Origin: Triatoma infestans
Taxonomy: Eukaryota; Arthropoda; Insecta; Hemiptera; Reduviidae
Direction: 5' to 3'
Length of the DNA stretch: 64,000 nt
Assembly: GCA_011037195.1 (NCBI GenBank)
Contig: JAAEAF010002629.1
Location: forward strand, 93,830 to 157,829
Within the stretch, counting starts at the first letter, position 1. Each line of letters begins with the position of its first letter. Position numbers and translations under genes: made by a program. This document shows, in pieces, positions 33,423 through 44,059 of this stretch. The notes under the pieces were generated by a model. That model worked only from the letters and a program-made list of their open reading frames with translations. It searched no databases and had not been told where the DNA came from.

Positions 33423-33539
33423 CTGAAGCACGGTGAAGAAAGGAAAATACATATCGACTTCTGAAGGTTTAGTATTATAGACAAATTGTCTACCCATTAA
33501 AGCTGAGATGAAATAGGTATATACGGATAATGTTACAAC
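33423..33539 (-). CDS. Best: Bestrophin exon a (membrane segment; 39 codons)
   Basis: Reads VVTLSVYTYFISALMGRQFV and continues to DMYFPFFTVLQ, the family segment that follows the LVYTQ motif and ends just before the WLKVAE helix. On the minus strand it is preceded by a T-rich acceptor ending ttctcag and followed by donor gtaata; both boundaries are phase 0. The hydrophobic run is part of a channel-domain helix. The segment between GRQF and VDMYFP is as short as in vertebrate bestrophins and lacks the extra residues I recall in Drosophila Best1. The next exon is only 133 bp downstream. The preceding exon was searched for by the expected VYTQ and RWWNQ codons and not found in the rest of the window. 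Confidence 0.93.
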
Positions 33540-34340
33540 CTGAGAAAAATATATATTTCATATAATTCTTATAATTTTCATAAAAAAATTTGACCATTAT
33601 GGGTATAATAATAGTTTTAAAATTTAATAGTTTAACAGTAACTGAAAAAGTTAAACTACCTTATATATTTAATCTTTAGAATCCGAAATGTAGGCTTTAA
33701 CAAAAAAAAAACAGAACATTATAACTTAAATTGAGATTATTTTTAAACAATAATAATTCTAAAAAAAAACAATACGCTATCTGATTTTTAGAGAATTACT
33801 GAATGATTACTGATATTTTCAAATCATTTTAAAATTTATGGTATTAATTTATTATAATCATTTGAATTAATACCTAAAAAGTTAAGTTTTCTATTGGTAG
33901 AAAAATGATTTATATTTGATGGAAGAATTCAGTAAACATACAAAAAAATGGAATAAAATCATCAAATTTAAACAAACAAAAAATATATCAAATGGTTTAA
34001 AATATATAAACACACAAGATATTATCAATTACTTATAGCTAAATGTGGATTCAGTTCACTATGATTCTTATATGATTTAGTTCAGGATATTCTAATATGA
34101 TTTTTAGTAACTATAATAAAACATAAAATACTCGAACAAAAATTATTATAATTCATCAGTTTACAAAACTCTTGTTTATATATATGAGAAATACCTGCTG
34201 AAAAAAAAGAAGAAAACATTATATTCCCACTGTAAGCAGTATTAATTTTTTTTTTTTTTTTTTTTGTAAGATACCAATAATCCATTCAAAAGCCATTTTG
34301 GTTTGGAGACAGGACGATGATTTGTAAGTAGATTAATCAA
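33540..34340. other. Intron upstream of exon a, nothing recognised
   Basis: AT-rich; no exon that could carry the LVYTQ-preceding sequence was found. Confidence 0.4.
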
Positions 34341-34716
34341 TATGTTGTTGAGATATGGATTTGAGGATCGGTCACAAAAAAAAACAAACAATTTTTTCAA
34401 ATTTTCATCGACGTTTTGGCAAATTTATTATTGCATTCTTTAGGGTAATTCAATGTTTTTTTTTTTCTTTTTATTTCTTAAAAAACTATAGTTTAATTTG
34501 TGATATACCATCACTAAGTGTGGTATTATATCATATTCAACACATGGACTGATATATCACGTTAAACTATAGTTTTTTAAGAAATTCAAAAACAAACATT
34601 TTCACTCCGAAGTAGGCAATAATGTGCCGAAACGTCGGTGAAAATTTGAAAAAAGAGTTGTTTTTTTTTATAGCCGAACCTCAACATCCATTTTACAACA
34701 TCGAATATAGCGGTCG
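34341..34716. repeat. Long palindrome of family C with two hammerhead-like cores
   Basis: Left arm 34341-34513 and right arm 34557-34716 are inverted copies: gttgaggttcgg / A run / caaattttcaccgacgtttc / ttaaaaaactatagttta in the same order read inward from both sides, with a loop of about 45 bases. In the right arm (34598-34645) the order is ATTTTCACT, CCGAAGTA, GGCA...TGCC, GAAAC, GTC, GGTGAAAAT; the outer strands pair over nine positions. The left-arm core has GAAA changed to AAAA. No coding capacity. Confidence 0.75.
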
Positions 34717-34719
34717 TAA

Positions 34720-36085
34720 CGAATACCAAAACATTAATCAATAAATAAACTAATATAGTTCATTTTACAATTTTAAATAATTAAAAAAAAAATTTTTTAT
34801 TTTGTTTTATATCATATAAGCTTCCTAATTTTAGTATAAAATATCTAGTTAAATGACACTTATGATTGGAAATAGATGTCTACTCTTGCCAGTATCGAGT
34901 CCACCTTTATATTTTATTTATATTAATGCGAAGCAGTTATTTCTTTACATAATCATGTTTGCTGATGAGTGAATGCTGTCCCGATAGGTTCCAAGACAAT
35001 AGATACATGACAAAAGACCAAGCGCCTTATATTTAACAATTGAAATGATGATAATAATTCTAAGGTTGTGTGTCGTATATCCTGGAAAAGTCTCTTAACT
35101 TAAGAGCAAATATTTAAACACTGGGACTGGAACCTAACCTGGGTGGAATAATTAATGAGAAGATTTAGCTAATTAATGGAGAAAAGATGTCCAGAGGCAA
35201 ACTCTACTCCATATCACACACCCATACTCACTTATCCCTGAGGACGTAGTTTGACATCTGCATCCACAGATATGAAATCGTGGACTGTAAACAAATCATT
35301 ATAGGACCAGTATGACCAACAGAATTAACCAGATAAACGAAAATATTATAAATTAAAAAAAAAAAAAAAAAAAAAAATGTTCAGACACTGCTGTTTATAG
35401 TTAGATAAAGAAAACCTCTCTAATGAAAGAGATAAAAATAATTGTTTAATGAAGGTTTAATAATTTAATAATTGATTTCTGAGAAATTTTCCATAAGATA
35501 ACAATATGTATGTATGTTCCTTAGGTTAAAGATTGCCATCAAAATTACATAAATTATGTCATCAATGCTGCCATTAGGAAAATAAAATATAAAAAATATC
35601 CCATTATTATATTTTAAAATAAATTAAATTTCTTTTTAAAAGTTCCTTCAGTAAAGAAATGAGTAGCAAAAAACAAAAAAAACAAAACAGATTTGACATT
35701 ATGCCAACTGAAATGTGGCCTTTTAAAAGTTCCTTGAAGTGCAAATATTTTAAACAATTGGGGGGGGGGGGGCAAGAGGAGGGAAGGATACTCGTTAAAT
35801 AATTCCTAGTATAGCGAACAGAAATTATTCCATCAATTTGCGAACTATAAAACATATCAAAGCAAATCTATGATTTAGTTGTAAACCCTAAATATCTTAT
35901 ATTCACTCCTTTTTTACGCAACAATACCAGTTTGTAAATGGTATCTTAGGATTTTTTCAGTTTTTATGATTTACTCGATATCGATTTTAGAGATTATCAT
36001 TAAACTTTGGATAATGGATGTGAGAAGGAGAGTGAATTTAAAGAGAATGGGTTTTAGTGAAATAAACTACTCGTCGAATAGTTGC
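34720..36085. other. Unassigned AT-rich sequence
   Basis: A run at 35356-35377, G run at 35761-35772. A weak H-like piece may be present at 35955-36010 (ttttcagtttttatgattta). No exon. Confidence 0.35.
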
Positions 36086-36087
36086 TG

Positions 36088-36290
36088 TGGTTGGTTCCGC
36101 AGAGCTGGAAAGCGTCAGAGGCATTTTCCGTGACAGCCTGCAAATCCAGTGTATCAACTGTGTTTGCTCTGTGCAAGTCTATGTTATTACACTGTTTGAC
36201 AGAAACATCCTGATGATAGGCGTACGCCCGAAACCGGTAGATGACCACAAATTTAAGCAGGCTATCACGGAAAATGCGTCTGAAACTAGA
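36088..36290 (+). repeat. Family-A palindromic repeat with hammerhead-like motif in the loop
   Basis: Arms agcgtcagaggcattttccg... (36111-36145) and ...cacggaaaatgcgtctgaaa (36251-36287) are inverted copies. The loop holds CATC-CTGATGA-TA-GGCGTACGCC-C-GAAA-CCGGTA-GATG at 36206-36243; here the triplet is GTA. Both strands happen to read a similar peptide (IFRDSL), which only reflects the palindrome. Confidence 0.75.
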
Positions 36291-36371
36291 ATATATGCTG
36301 CACACTGTATAATCAAAGAAAACACAATTGCAAGGACTTTACAAATATATAGTTGAACTTAGGTAGCGAGA

Positions 36372-36525
36372 GATATATTTTATTTAGTGACAGACTGGCT
36401 GAGTGAAAGAAGGTTGCTGACTGGTTGTAAACTCTAATAAAACTGTTCTTTGTAGGGCTAGCTCGGCTGTATATGTATATATAATATATATATATATATA
36501 TAGAATCTCCCACCCCAGTCTAGCC
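36372..36525. mobile_element. Short insertion flanked by 12-bp direct repeats
   Basis: taggtagcgaga occurs at 36360-36371 and 36526-36537. Between them are 154 bases ending in an AT repeat and caccccagtctagcc. The repeat could be a target duplication; the inserted sequence matches no family here. Confidence 0.35.
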
Positions 36526-36619
36526 TAGGTAGCGAGAAACTAGATTGATTCATTTTTGTGTTTCTCCGCTCTTCGGATCCTATTACACTTTCCGTATTCT
36601 ACACACACACACACAACAC

Positions 36620-36875
36620 ATGCCTACAACTTTTATTGAAACATTTTTCTGGGAAATTTGATTTCAATTTACTATTTCAGAACAATTTATGCTTCTGCCT
36701 CCATCTATAACATTGAAATCCATTAAATATATATCGCGTAAATTTTTCTTCAGATTTCACTATTTTCTAGAAAACATTTTGTCATTCAGATGACCTTAAA
36801 ATATCAGATTTTTTTTTTTTGAAAAGTGACAAATTCGAAAATTTGACAATCCTAATATTTCCTCTAATAAAAGTA
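36620..36875. mobile_element. H element fragments (two orientations)
   Basis: tacaacttttattgaaacat and ttttctgggaaatttgat match an internal unit in reverse; 36785-36875 (gaccttaaaatatcag, cgaaaatttgacaatcctaa, tatttcctct) matches the tail side in forward orientation. Ends are gone. Confidence 0.5.
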
Positions 36876-36899
36876 AAATAAAATAATGAAAACCAATCA

Positions 36900-37910
36900 T
36901 TAATCCAATCACACACACACACATATATATATAATAGTAAGTTGATGAATATTTTTACATTCATTAAGATATAATAGATTAAATGGTTAACAAAATACAT
37001 GAAATCGTCCTTGTAATTAAAATTCTTATACAAAATAAAACTGAAAGAAACATGTCCGTTATATCATTAATTTGTACTATTTATGCCTACTATCACGTTC
37101 CACACTCATACACTTACAATATCAAATAAATAAATAAAAAAAGCAAAAGTTTTTTTTAAAAAAAAAAAAAAACAAAAACCAATAGAGTTTGAAATGTTAA
37201 GTGACAAATGGCAAACAAACAAACAAAAAAATAATAAGAAATGATACAAGTGTTGTGTTTAAGGAATATTAAAAACTAATAGTTGAATAAATAACTATAG
37301 TTTTAAAATGGTTGATAGTAAAAGTAAATAACTTTTTTTTTTTTTACTTTTTACAAAATTTTGTTTTACTTTTTTTTTTGTTTTGTTTATTACTTAAAGG
37401 TTTATTTATTTTGTATTTATTTAAGAAAAAGAGAGTTTATAATATTTACAAGCAAAACCGGACTATCCTTTTTGACCTTCACTAGATTTTATATTTACAT
37501 ATATATTGAGTTGAATATATTTTTGAAAATATTTGAAATTTTGATGGAAAAGAAAATAATAAACCAGTTTTAAATATATATTTATTATTATTATTATTTT
37601 AAGAAAAGTTCAATATTAATAATAGGGATATAAACTGGACTTGATTATGAATTGTGGGGAAATATGTCAAAGGAGATCCACTGTTGTTTGTATTATATAA
37701 TATTATACTATAATAATGGAGTATTTCTCGGATTTTAACCTTCGTAACATCACACTTATTTTTGTTGGTCTGATCGGATTCTCATCTATTCTCAGTGCAT
37801 GGTTATCAAGTTCATGTAGAGAGTTGACTTCAACTTTAAATTACTGTCAATGCGGGAATGATAGGGATTTTCGTATAATATAAAGAAGCCAATTCCCTTC
37901 CCTCCGCCAT
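36900..37910. other. Unassigned AT-rich sequence
   Basis: Short CA/TA repeats near 36910 and A/T runs; no exon. Confidence 0.4.
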
Positions 37911-37911
37911 A

Positions 37912-37965
37912 TATATAAGCAGTGCGCTTCGGCCTACGGAAGCGTTCTCTCGTTATAGGCAGCGC
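37912..37965 (-). repeat. SINE body fragment
   Basis: gtgcgcttcggcctacggaa and gcgttctctcgttataggca match the hairpin region of the main SINE; no tRNA part. Confidence 0.5.
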
Positions 37966-38186
37966 CATATTTTATTATAATTACTCCTCACAGGTTCCAT
38001 TCTGGCCAAATATTCTGCCGATTCCACTTTAGCTGAATCATCTTCTTCTTTACTCTTCACCCCTATCATACTTCCTTCTGATGCCTGATTTGTTTCTTTT
38101 CATGCACGCAAAGTTCTTTTCAGTTCATTATTGTTTGAATACTCTTTAAATAAATGGGTAAATATTCCAGAAGAGTCCAAGAGATT

Positions 38187-38300
38187 TAACAGAGATTATA
38201 ACACTGGACTCCCACGCGAAGGATCAGCAGTGCTGCCCTTAGATTTTTTCCTTCCTAGGAGCCTCTGCAGCTCTTTATCTGGTGATGGACAGTGTCAGGT
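38187..38300 (+). repeat. tRNA-derived SINE fragment with box B deleted
   Basis: actggactcccacgcgaagg joins directly to gatcagcagtgctgccctta; the ccgggttcgaatcc box B is missing. Body cttcctaggagcctctgcag and ggtgatggacagtgt follow, then it stops. Confidence 0.8.
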
Positions 38301-38576
38301 TTCTGGTGCTACCTGGAAAGAGTCAGAGTCCTGCCAGTGGTAATATCATGAATGGGCTAGTGCCGAAATTCACTGTGGAAACATTATAGGAAACTGGGAT
38401 TCCACTGGCGAGACTGGAGTAGGCACAGAAAACCATCCTTTTCGACATAGCCTGTATCCTTCGCACGGTTTTAAATATCTAAATTTGGTTGATCCCCAGT
38501 TACTACTTACCTTCTTCTAACAGAATGTTAAAAATAAAGACCTAATAATAATAATAATAATAATAATAAAGTGATT

Positions 38577-38684
38577 GCGACAAGATCATACCGGAGGCAC
38601 ATAATCGGGGAGCGAGAAATCTCTGACCGATGCAGGCTGTGCAACGCAGCAGTAGAGCCCATTCAGCATATCATCGCTGGGTAC
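38577..38684 (+). pseudogene. Small LINE remnant (Cys/His motif)
   Basis: One frame reads ATRSYRRHIIGEREISDRCR, LCNAAVEPIQHIIAGY. CRLCN...IQHIIAG is the zinc-knuckle-like end of many non-LTR ORF2 proteins (last Cys is Tyr here). A (TAA)n tract lies directly before it; about 110 bases only. Confidence 0.6.
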
Positions 38685-38689
38685 AATAT

Positions 38690-39489
38690 TTTAATAGTGT
38701 TATCTAGTATTTACCATTAATATATACCAATAAAATGTCACTAGTTAAGGTTTCTTTATTGAAAATATTTAATTCTATGTTTACTTAATAATGGACAAAT
38801 TGCCAAATAATGAAATAAATCCTCTTGTTTCTAGGTTATTACATATTGTACAATCTCATAAATTCCAAGGGAATCGAATCAATTTTTTTTTTAGATCAAA
38901 ATCAAATTCTCTAAAAAGGTGGGAAATTAGTAGAATTTTGAATTTTATCCAAGCAGGTGTCCTTAAACTGTGTATATATTAAGTTTCTAATTGAATTAAC
39001 AGTACTTAAAATAACATTAATTTTTAATTTTTTTTTTTATATACGACTGAATTTCTTTAAACCAATATATTTCTTTTTCGATCACATGAAAGGATCAGTA
39101 TTTTTAGAAGTCTATTATCAGGGAGACTCAAAATTTTGTATTATATAATTTTAGCGCAGGGTAACTGTGTGGCCAGAAATATGGGAAGTAATTAGGTTTC
39201 ACAATGGAGAAAGACAATTGGCGTGTACTGAAGTAGTCTAAATAGTTTCAAGTACTCATTATAGCTCTTCCCTCTCACCAAACTTGTGCAGATAATTGAT
39301 CTGTAGATAGTATCAAATATGTGCGACATTATTGGAAAGAGATTATCGTTATTTTTTTCAAAAATTTGTTCCAAAAATATGTGTATGCTGTTTTCTCTCT
39401 ACATTGTTTACATAACGAAAATGTGATCAGTAACTATCTGGACTGAATATTTTTTGTGTGTAACATAATTAGAAAATTTACCCACTAAA
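38690..39489. other. Unassigned AT-rich sequence
   Basis: No exon or repeat landmark recognised. Confidence 0.4.
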
Positions 39490-39830
39490 GTTTTCTAATA
39501 AATGTAATGGCATCCAGCAGAGAGAAGAGAGGCAGGCTCTCTCTGGTTAACAGAGACTACTCTCTGACTTAGGTAGGCTAGAGTGGGAGAACCTGTGTAT
39601 ATAAGCCAGTGAGAATCTATCTAGAGGATATCTATCAGATTCAACCAAACATCGCATCGTGTCATATCTCTACTCCCACCTTTTATTCTATCAGTTTCAT
39701 TATAAAGTCCAGTGCAGTTAGTGTAAACTACATTATAACAGTGTCATCATATCTCGTTCATTCAATCAAACCTAATTTCTCTCCTCAACAACTCCATTAT
39801 ATAAATACACATTAAAATAACAAACCACTA
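39490..39830 (+). mobile_element. Possible solo LTR
   Basis: Has a GA/CT-rich start, TATA-like tgtatataagcc at 39596-39607, and the end segment tctcctcaacaactccatta similar to tctcctcacaacatcc near 7890. No internal retroelement genes nearby. Confidence 0.3.
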
Positions 39831-39839
39831 TGACTATAT

Positions 39840-41735
39840 AATAAATTCAATAAAGCTGTTCTATTAGTCTTAGTTCTTCTATAAATAATCATTGTCTATC
39901 ATATTTATCAGTCATACGAAACCACTAAAGCCCGTTTTTTCATCCCCAGAGAACCTCTCAATATTCTCTCTTCAAATAATGAACCACCAAATAACATTAT
40001 TCCTTACAAATAAATAAATATAAATTAGTAATTTCTCTAATAATAATCTTGATTGTACTCTATTCTATTCTAGCACTAAACCAGGAAGGTTGACTGCAAT
40101 TAGGTACAAATGGATCGCATCGTAGTGCCTGTTTGCTCACTCTTGTCACTTTAATAAAGGTCCCCAGATAGATAATGTTGTGAAAGCTGCCTTCGATCAG
40201 GCAACAAAGATGCGCCCAACTTGGAAATCGCCAGTTTAAATATTGGGGTACCTGCAGCATCCTAACTATTCGAACTCGGACCATTAACAGGAATGTAATT
40301 TTTGATAATAACTTAACTTTTTGTGATGAGTTTTATTGCTATACTTACTTTTATCTGAAGATTTTATTTTTTTCACTTTGTTGTATGAAAAAGTAAAAAA
40401 AAATAAAAATATGTCAATTTATAATTACATAATTATAATATTGTAGCCATATTATATTTGGATAGGAGATACCCCAAAAGAAGTTAATAAATTTCTAATA
40501 TACTATATGATAATAATAACAACGAGTATATATATATATAGAACTTAATTACTGTAAATAATGATTAAAAAAAAAAAATTACTGTTTAAATAACAAGTAG
40601 CAATCAAGTTGGATAAGACTGAATTAAAGAAAAAACAGCAATTAAGTTAAAACAAAAATTACAGATAACAGTAAGTTTGTATATAAACTCATATATATAT
40701 ATATACGAGTATATATATATTTAGATATATAATCACAACTGTATTTTATTATTAGTTATAAAAATAGAATTATATATTTCTATTTTTATTGTTGAAGTGA
40801 GAGTTGTATGAAATGAGGTTAGTTAGAAAGGGGAAGTTATGGAGGGAGGAAATCCCCCTGTACTCTCTTCAGTTCCCACCCATCATGTAATTATCATTGT
40901 AAGTATGGCCCTCCATGTTTTTTTTTTATCTCTTATAATCAATTAGTTACTGTATTTTTAGATCCTCATTTATACTACTATTCAATTATTTCATTTTTTT
41001 ACTTATTTATTAATTTATTAAAAATTATATAGAATATTATTTGGAATTAGAGTTAATGAAATAAAATAAATAGATATATAATATTAAACAAGAAGAAATT
41101 TACAAGTCATTGGACTAATATTTTAACAGAGGATCCTTCAATAGACGAAAGGAATGCCTCTACAAAAAAATTATTAAATTTCACTCATACCTACTAGGCA
41201 TGGATAAGGCACTCAATATTGAATTTTTGGATTTGAGGAAATGAACACTGTTTCGTGCCTTCTAAGGCTTTCGAATTTAAATTACTACTAAAAAAAAAAA
41301 AATAATCAAATCTAAAACAAATCAAATGACACTCTCTTAGTTAATTCTCAATTTCAACTATACACTTTTATTTAAACATAGCATTTGTATAATATATATT
41401 AATTCTCTACTTAATTTTTAAAGTGCAATACCGGAGTGTACACACTGAAAATGTACTTTAAAGGGAAGCCATGTCATAGCTCACAGGGATAGCTCGTCCA
41501 TTAAAATAAATTTTGCCCGAAAAATGCTACAAATAAAAAAATTGTTTTTTGTGTCTCACGTCATGGCTTCGGCTATTCAGCCATTCTATGTCACGCGACG
41601 CAGCATTAAAAAAAAAAAGGATGACTGATCTTATTTGTTTAGTTGGAAAACCAGAGGAGAACGTGGAAATATTCTCGGACGCGAACAACTTTACTCCCTC
41701 AATTAATAAAAGTGACATACGTGTTTATGTGCAGT
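39840..41735. other. Unassigned AT-rich sequence
   Basis: A less AT-rich patch at 40074-40290 has a minus-strand open frame of 74 codons with no recognisable motif. TA repeats near 40535 and 40692. No exon support. Confidence 0.35.
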
Positions 41736-41739
41736 AATT

Positions 41740-41904
41740 ATTTACTAATTTTAAAGAAAATTGTTGGAGCCATTTTAGAGAAATCTCGAAAAAGTATGAA
41801 AACTATGCAGAATAGTTGAGAACCCAGAGATTAGCTGATAGACTTTTTATCCAAAACTTCATGTTTCGATCCCTTGGTGATTGAGATCTAAACGGAAAAT
41901 AATG

Positions 41905-41957
<53 letters not shown>

Positions 41958-41964
41958 CAAACAA

Positions 41965-41997
<33 letters not shown>

Positions 41998-42016
41998 CGA
42001 GGGGAGAGAGAGAGAG
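41740..42016 (+). mobile_element. H element fragment leading into a CA/GA microsatellite
   Basis: aaagaaaattgttggagcca, tgatagactttttatccaaa and cttcatgtttcgatcccttg match the H body up to its core; then (TA)n(CA)n(GA)n at 41905-42016. The right half of the element is replaced by the minisatellite that follows. Confidence 0.6.
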
Positions 42017-42207
42017 ATTGCCAAACCAACTACATATGTTCGTATTCAGGGCGGCATCAAAACAAATATTTCAGGTAATAAACACAAATCTCGAAATTAT
42101 ATAGATATACACACACACACAGAGATGCCAAATTTACATTGTTCGATTCAGGGGGCATGAAAACAAATATTCAGGTAAAAACACAAATTCGAAATATATA
42201 TATATAT

Positions 42208-42242
<35 letters not shown>

Positions 42243-42429
42243 TGCCAAATACATATGTTCGTATTCAGGGGGCCTCAAAACAAATATTCAGGTAAAAACA
42301 CAAATTCGAAATATATATATACACACACACACAGAGAGAGAGAGAGATGCCAAATACACATGTTCGTATTCAGGGGGCCTCAAAACAAATATTCAGGTAA
42401 AAACACAAATTCGAAATATATATATATAT

Positions 42430-42464
<35 letters not shown>

Positions 42465-42535
42465 TGCCAAATACATATGTTCGTATTCAGGGGGCCTCAA
42501 AACAAATATTCAGGTAAAAACACAAATTCGAAAAA
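42017..42535. repeat. Minisatellite, five units of about 105-117 bp
   Basis: Units begin (atgccaaat) at 42017, 42125, 42242, 42347 and 42464. Each contains gttcgtattcagggggcctc, aaaacaaatattcaggtaaa, aacacaaattcgaaa and a (TA)n(CA)n(GA)n block; the last unit lacks that block. The last three are almost identical; the first two differ more. Length differences lie in the microsatellite. The unit matches the tail-side half of the H element. Confidence 0.9.
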
Positions 42536-42539
42536 CTAA

Positions 42540-43550
42540 CCCTCATATTTTCTCTAATAGAGAAAATAATGAGGGGGTATGTAAAAATATTAAATTTTTT
42601 AATATTTCACATACACATTTCACAATGATACTATACATACAATTTCTCAATACATTCTAAAAATGTATTTTACATTATAATAATCATTAACACGTTTCAT
42701 TAGACTAGAGCTAGAGCTGTTCATCGTTTATTTTTAATCAAAAAGCAAATAAAAAATAGTGTTTAAGATAGATTAAAAAAAAAAAATTATTTATTTAATA
42801 ACACTCATCATTTCTTCATTGTTTAAAATGAATTTTCCAAAAAAAAAAAGACAACCATAACATTTACAAGGAAAAAAATAAATTTCTCCGTAATCAGTAT
42901 ATTAATACATTATGAGATCAGAGATAATTGCTAACAAGTTGGTACAATCAAATAAATTATATTAAAGTAGAAATTTAAAAGAACAACAATAATATTTCCC
43001 CTACCCCCTCTTGTTATTACACAATTTATAAAAGTAAGCATTAATTATGGGCAATAAAAAAAAAAAAATAATTACAGACAAGAATAATACTAAGAAATGT
43101 TCTAAGAAATATTTTTTTTTAAAAATACAAGATATATACGTATATATAACATCATCAATATTTTTACTTTTTTAAATAGGAACTAAGATTAATTTTTAAT
43201 TCATTTTGATTGGGTTATGTTTGAATTTAATGACAGGTTATAAATGCTCTCCTCCATTCATATACCGGATTATATTTTAGTTACGTTCAACTTTCTGCAA
43301 ATTTCAACATTACTTAATATAGTAATTGTCGAATATAATATAAATTCCAAATAATTATATAATTCGCTAAACTTACCGGATTTTTAATTTATATATTTTG
43401 TTAATGAATGAAAATAACATATTCTTTAAAAAAATATTTTTTCATGAAACAAAATTATAATTTTAAATGGAAATTATAAAATTAATAACTGCTTCTCTCT
43501 AAAATGAAGTTTATAATTAAAAATGATTAAATATGCATTTTTTTTTTTTT
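42540..43550. other. Unassigned AT-rich sequence
   Basis: A short perfect-like palindrome attttctctaatagagaaaat lies at 42548; otherwise nothing recognised. Confidence 0.35.
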
Positions 43551-43552
43551 TT

Positions 43553-44010
43553 TACGAAGAAAATCGTAGAAAACTGAAAAAAAAAAATTCAGTAACTTCC
43601 GATTCTTTCAAACTTGGAATTTTGGAAACATATTTAATTATATTTAATATTGTTTAGATGAAAGAATTGTATAATACATTAATAATTAGCACTTTAGAGG
43701 GATACATTACCTATCCCTTCATCCAAAGCATCCTTAAATGAATTTCCCCGGAGAAATGCTTCAAATAAAATTAGTAGCTTTTAATGAATTGTGTTTAAAT
43801 AAAATAGCTTTTTAATATATCTAGTCGATGTATCAAATTTAAAGAAAATCGTTGGAGACGGTTTTTTGAGAAAATCGTAGAAAACTGAAAAATGCATTCC
43901 AGTAAAGTAGTACTTCCGGTTGAGCAATTTTGACGGACGACTTTCTCTGGTGAATCCCATGATGATATCCAAACGGAATGTCAAGTTTGAACTTTCTGCG
44001 TTGTTGAGCT

Positions 44011-44056
<46 letters not shown>
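43553..44056 (+). mobile_element. H element fragment ending in (AC)n
   Basis: Two internal units: gaagaaaatcgtagaaaact recurs near 43870, with ggagaaatgcttcaaataaa between. Then acggacgactttctctggtg and an (AC)n run 44013-44056; tail and head ends are missing. Confidence 0.7.
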
Positions 44057-44057
<1 letters not shown>

Positions 44058-44059
44058 AT

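Larger units (their letters stand above)
466..33539 (-). other. Best: Bestrophin gene, partial (five internal coding exons and their introns)
   Basis: Bestrophins are homopentameric Ca2+-activated Cl-/HCO3- channels of plasma or organelle membranes. Five minus-strand exons join in frame with AG acceptors and GT donors to give about 284 residues. The order is VVTLSVYTYF...[52 protein letters not shown] and then a Ser/Gly/His/Asn-rich tail. The channel-core half aligns without gaps to the family around [19 protein letters not shown] and DQYW (recalled family knowledge). The N-terminal half (pore neck, RWWNQ motif) and the stop codon are absent, so the gene runs off or far beyond the exons seen on both sides. 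The long intron 2191-28825 holds most of the transposons described here. Which arthropod paralogue (Best1-4) it is cannot be told. Confidence 0.93.

Noticed and set aside
36054..36356. Overlapping open frames on both strands with a shared peptide (IFRDSL)
   Set aside because: The similarity is caused by the palindrome arms at 36111 and 36251, not by a gene.
40060..40284. 74-codon minus-strand frame (RCDPFVPNCSQPSWFSARIE)
   Set aside because: Better composition than its neighbours, but no start context, splice sites or family motif; it may be a transposon relic and is left uncalled.
42017..42535. CRISPR-like array
   Set aside because: Units are contiguous near-identical repeats with no unique spacers, in an animal genome.
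42139..42660. 173-codon open frame with repeated THTHRERERERD peptides
   Set aside because: It is the read-through of the minisatellite; the frame stays open because the unit lengths (105, 108, 117) are multiples of three.
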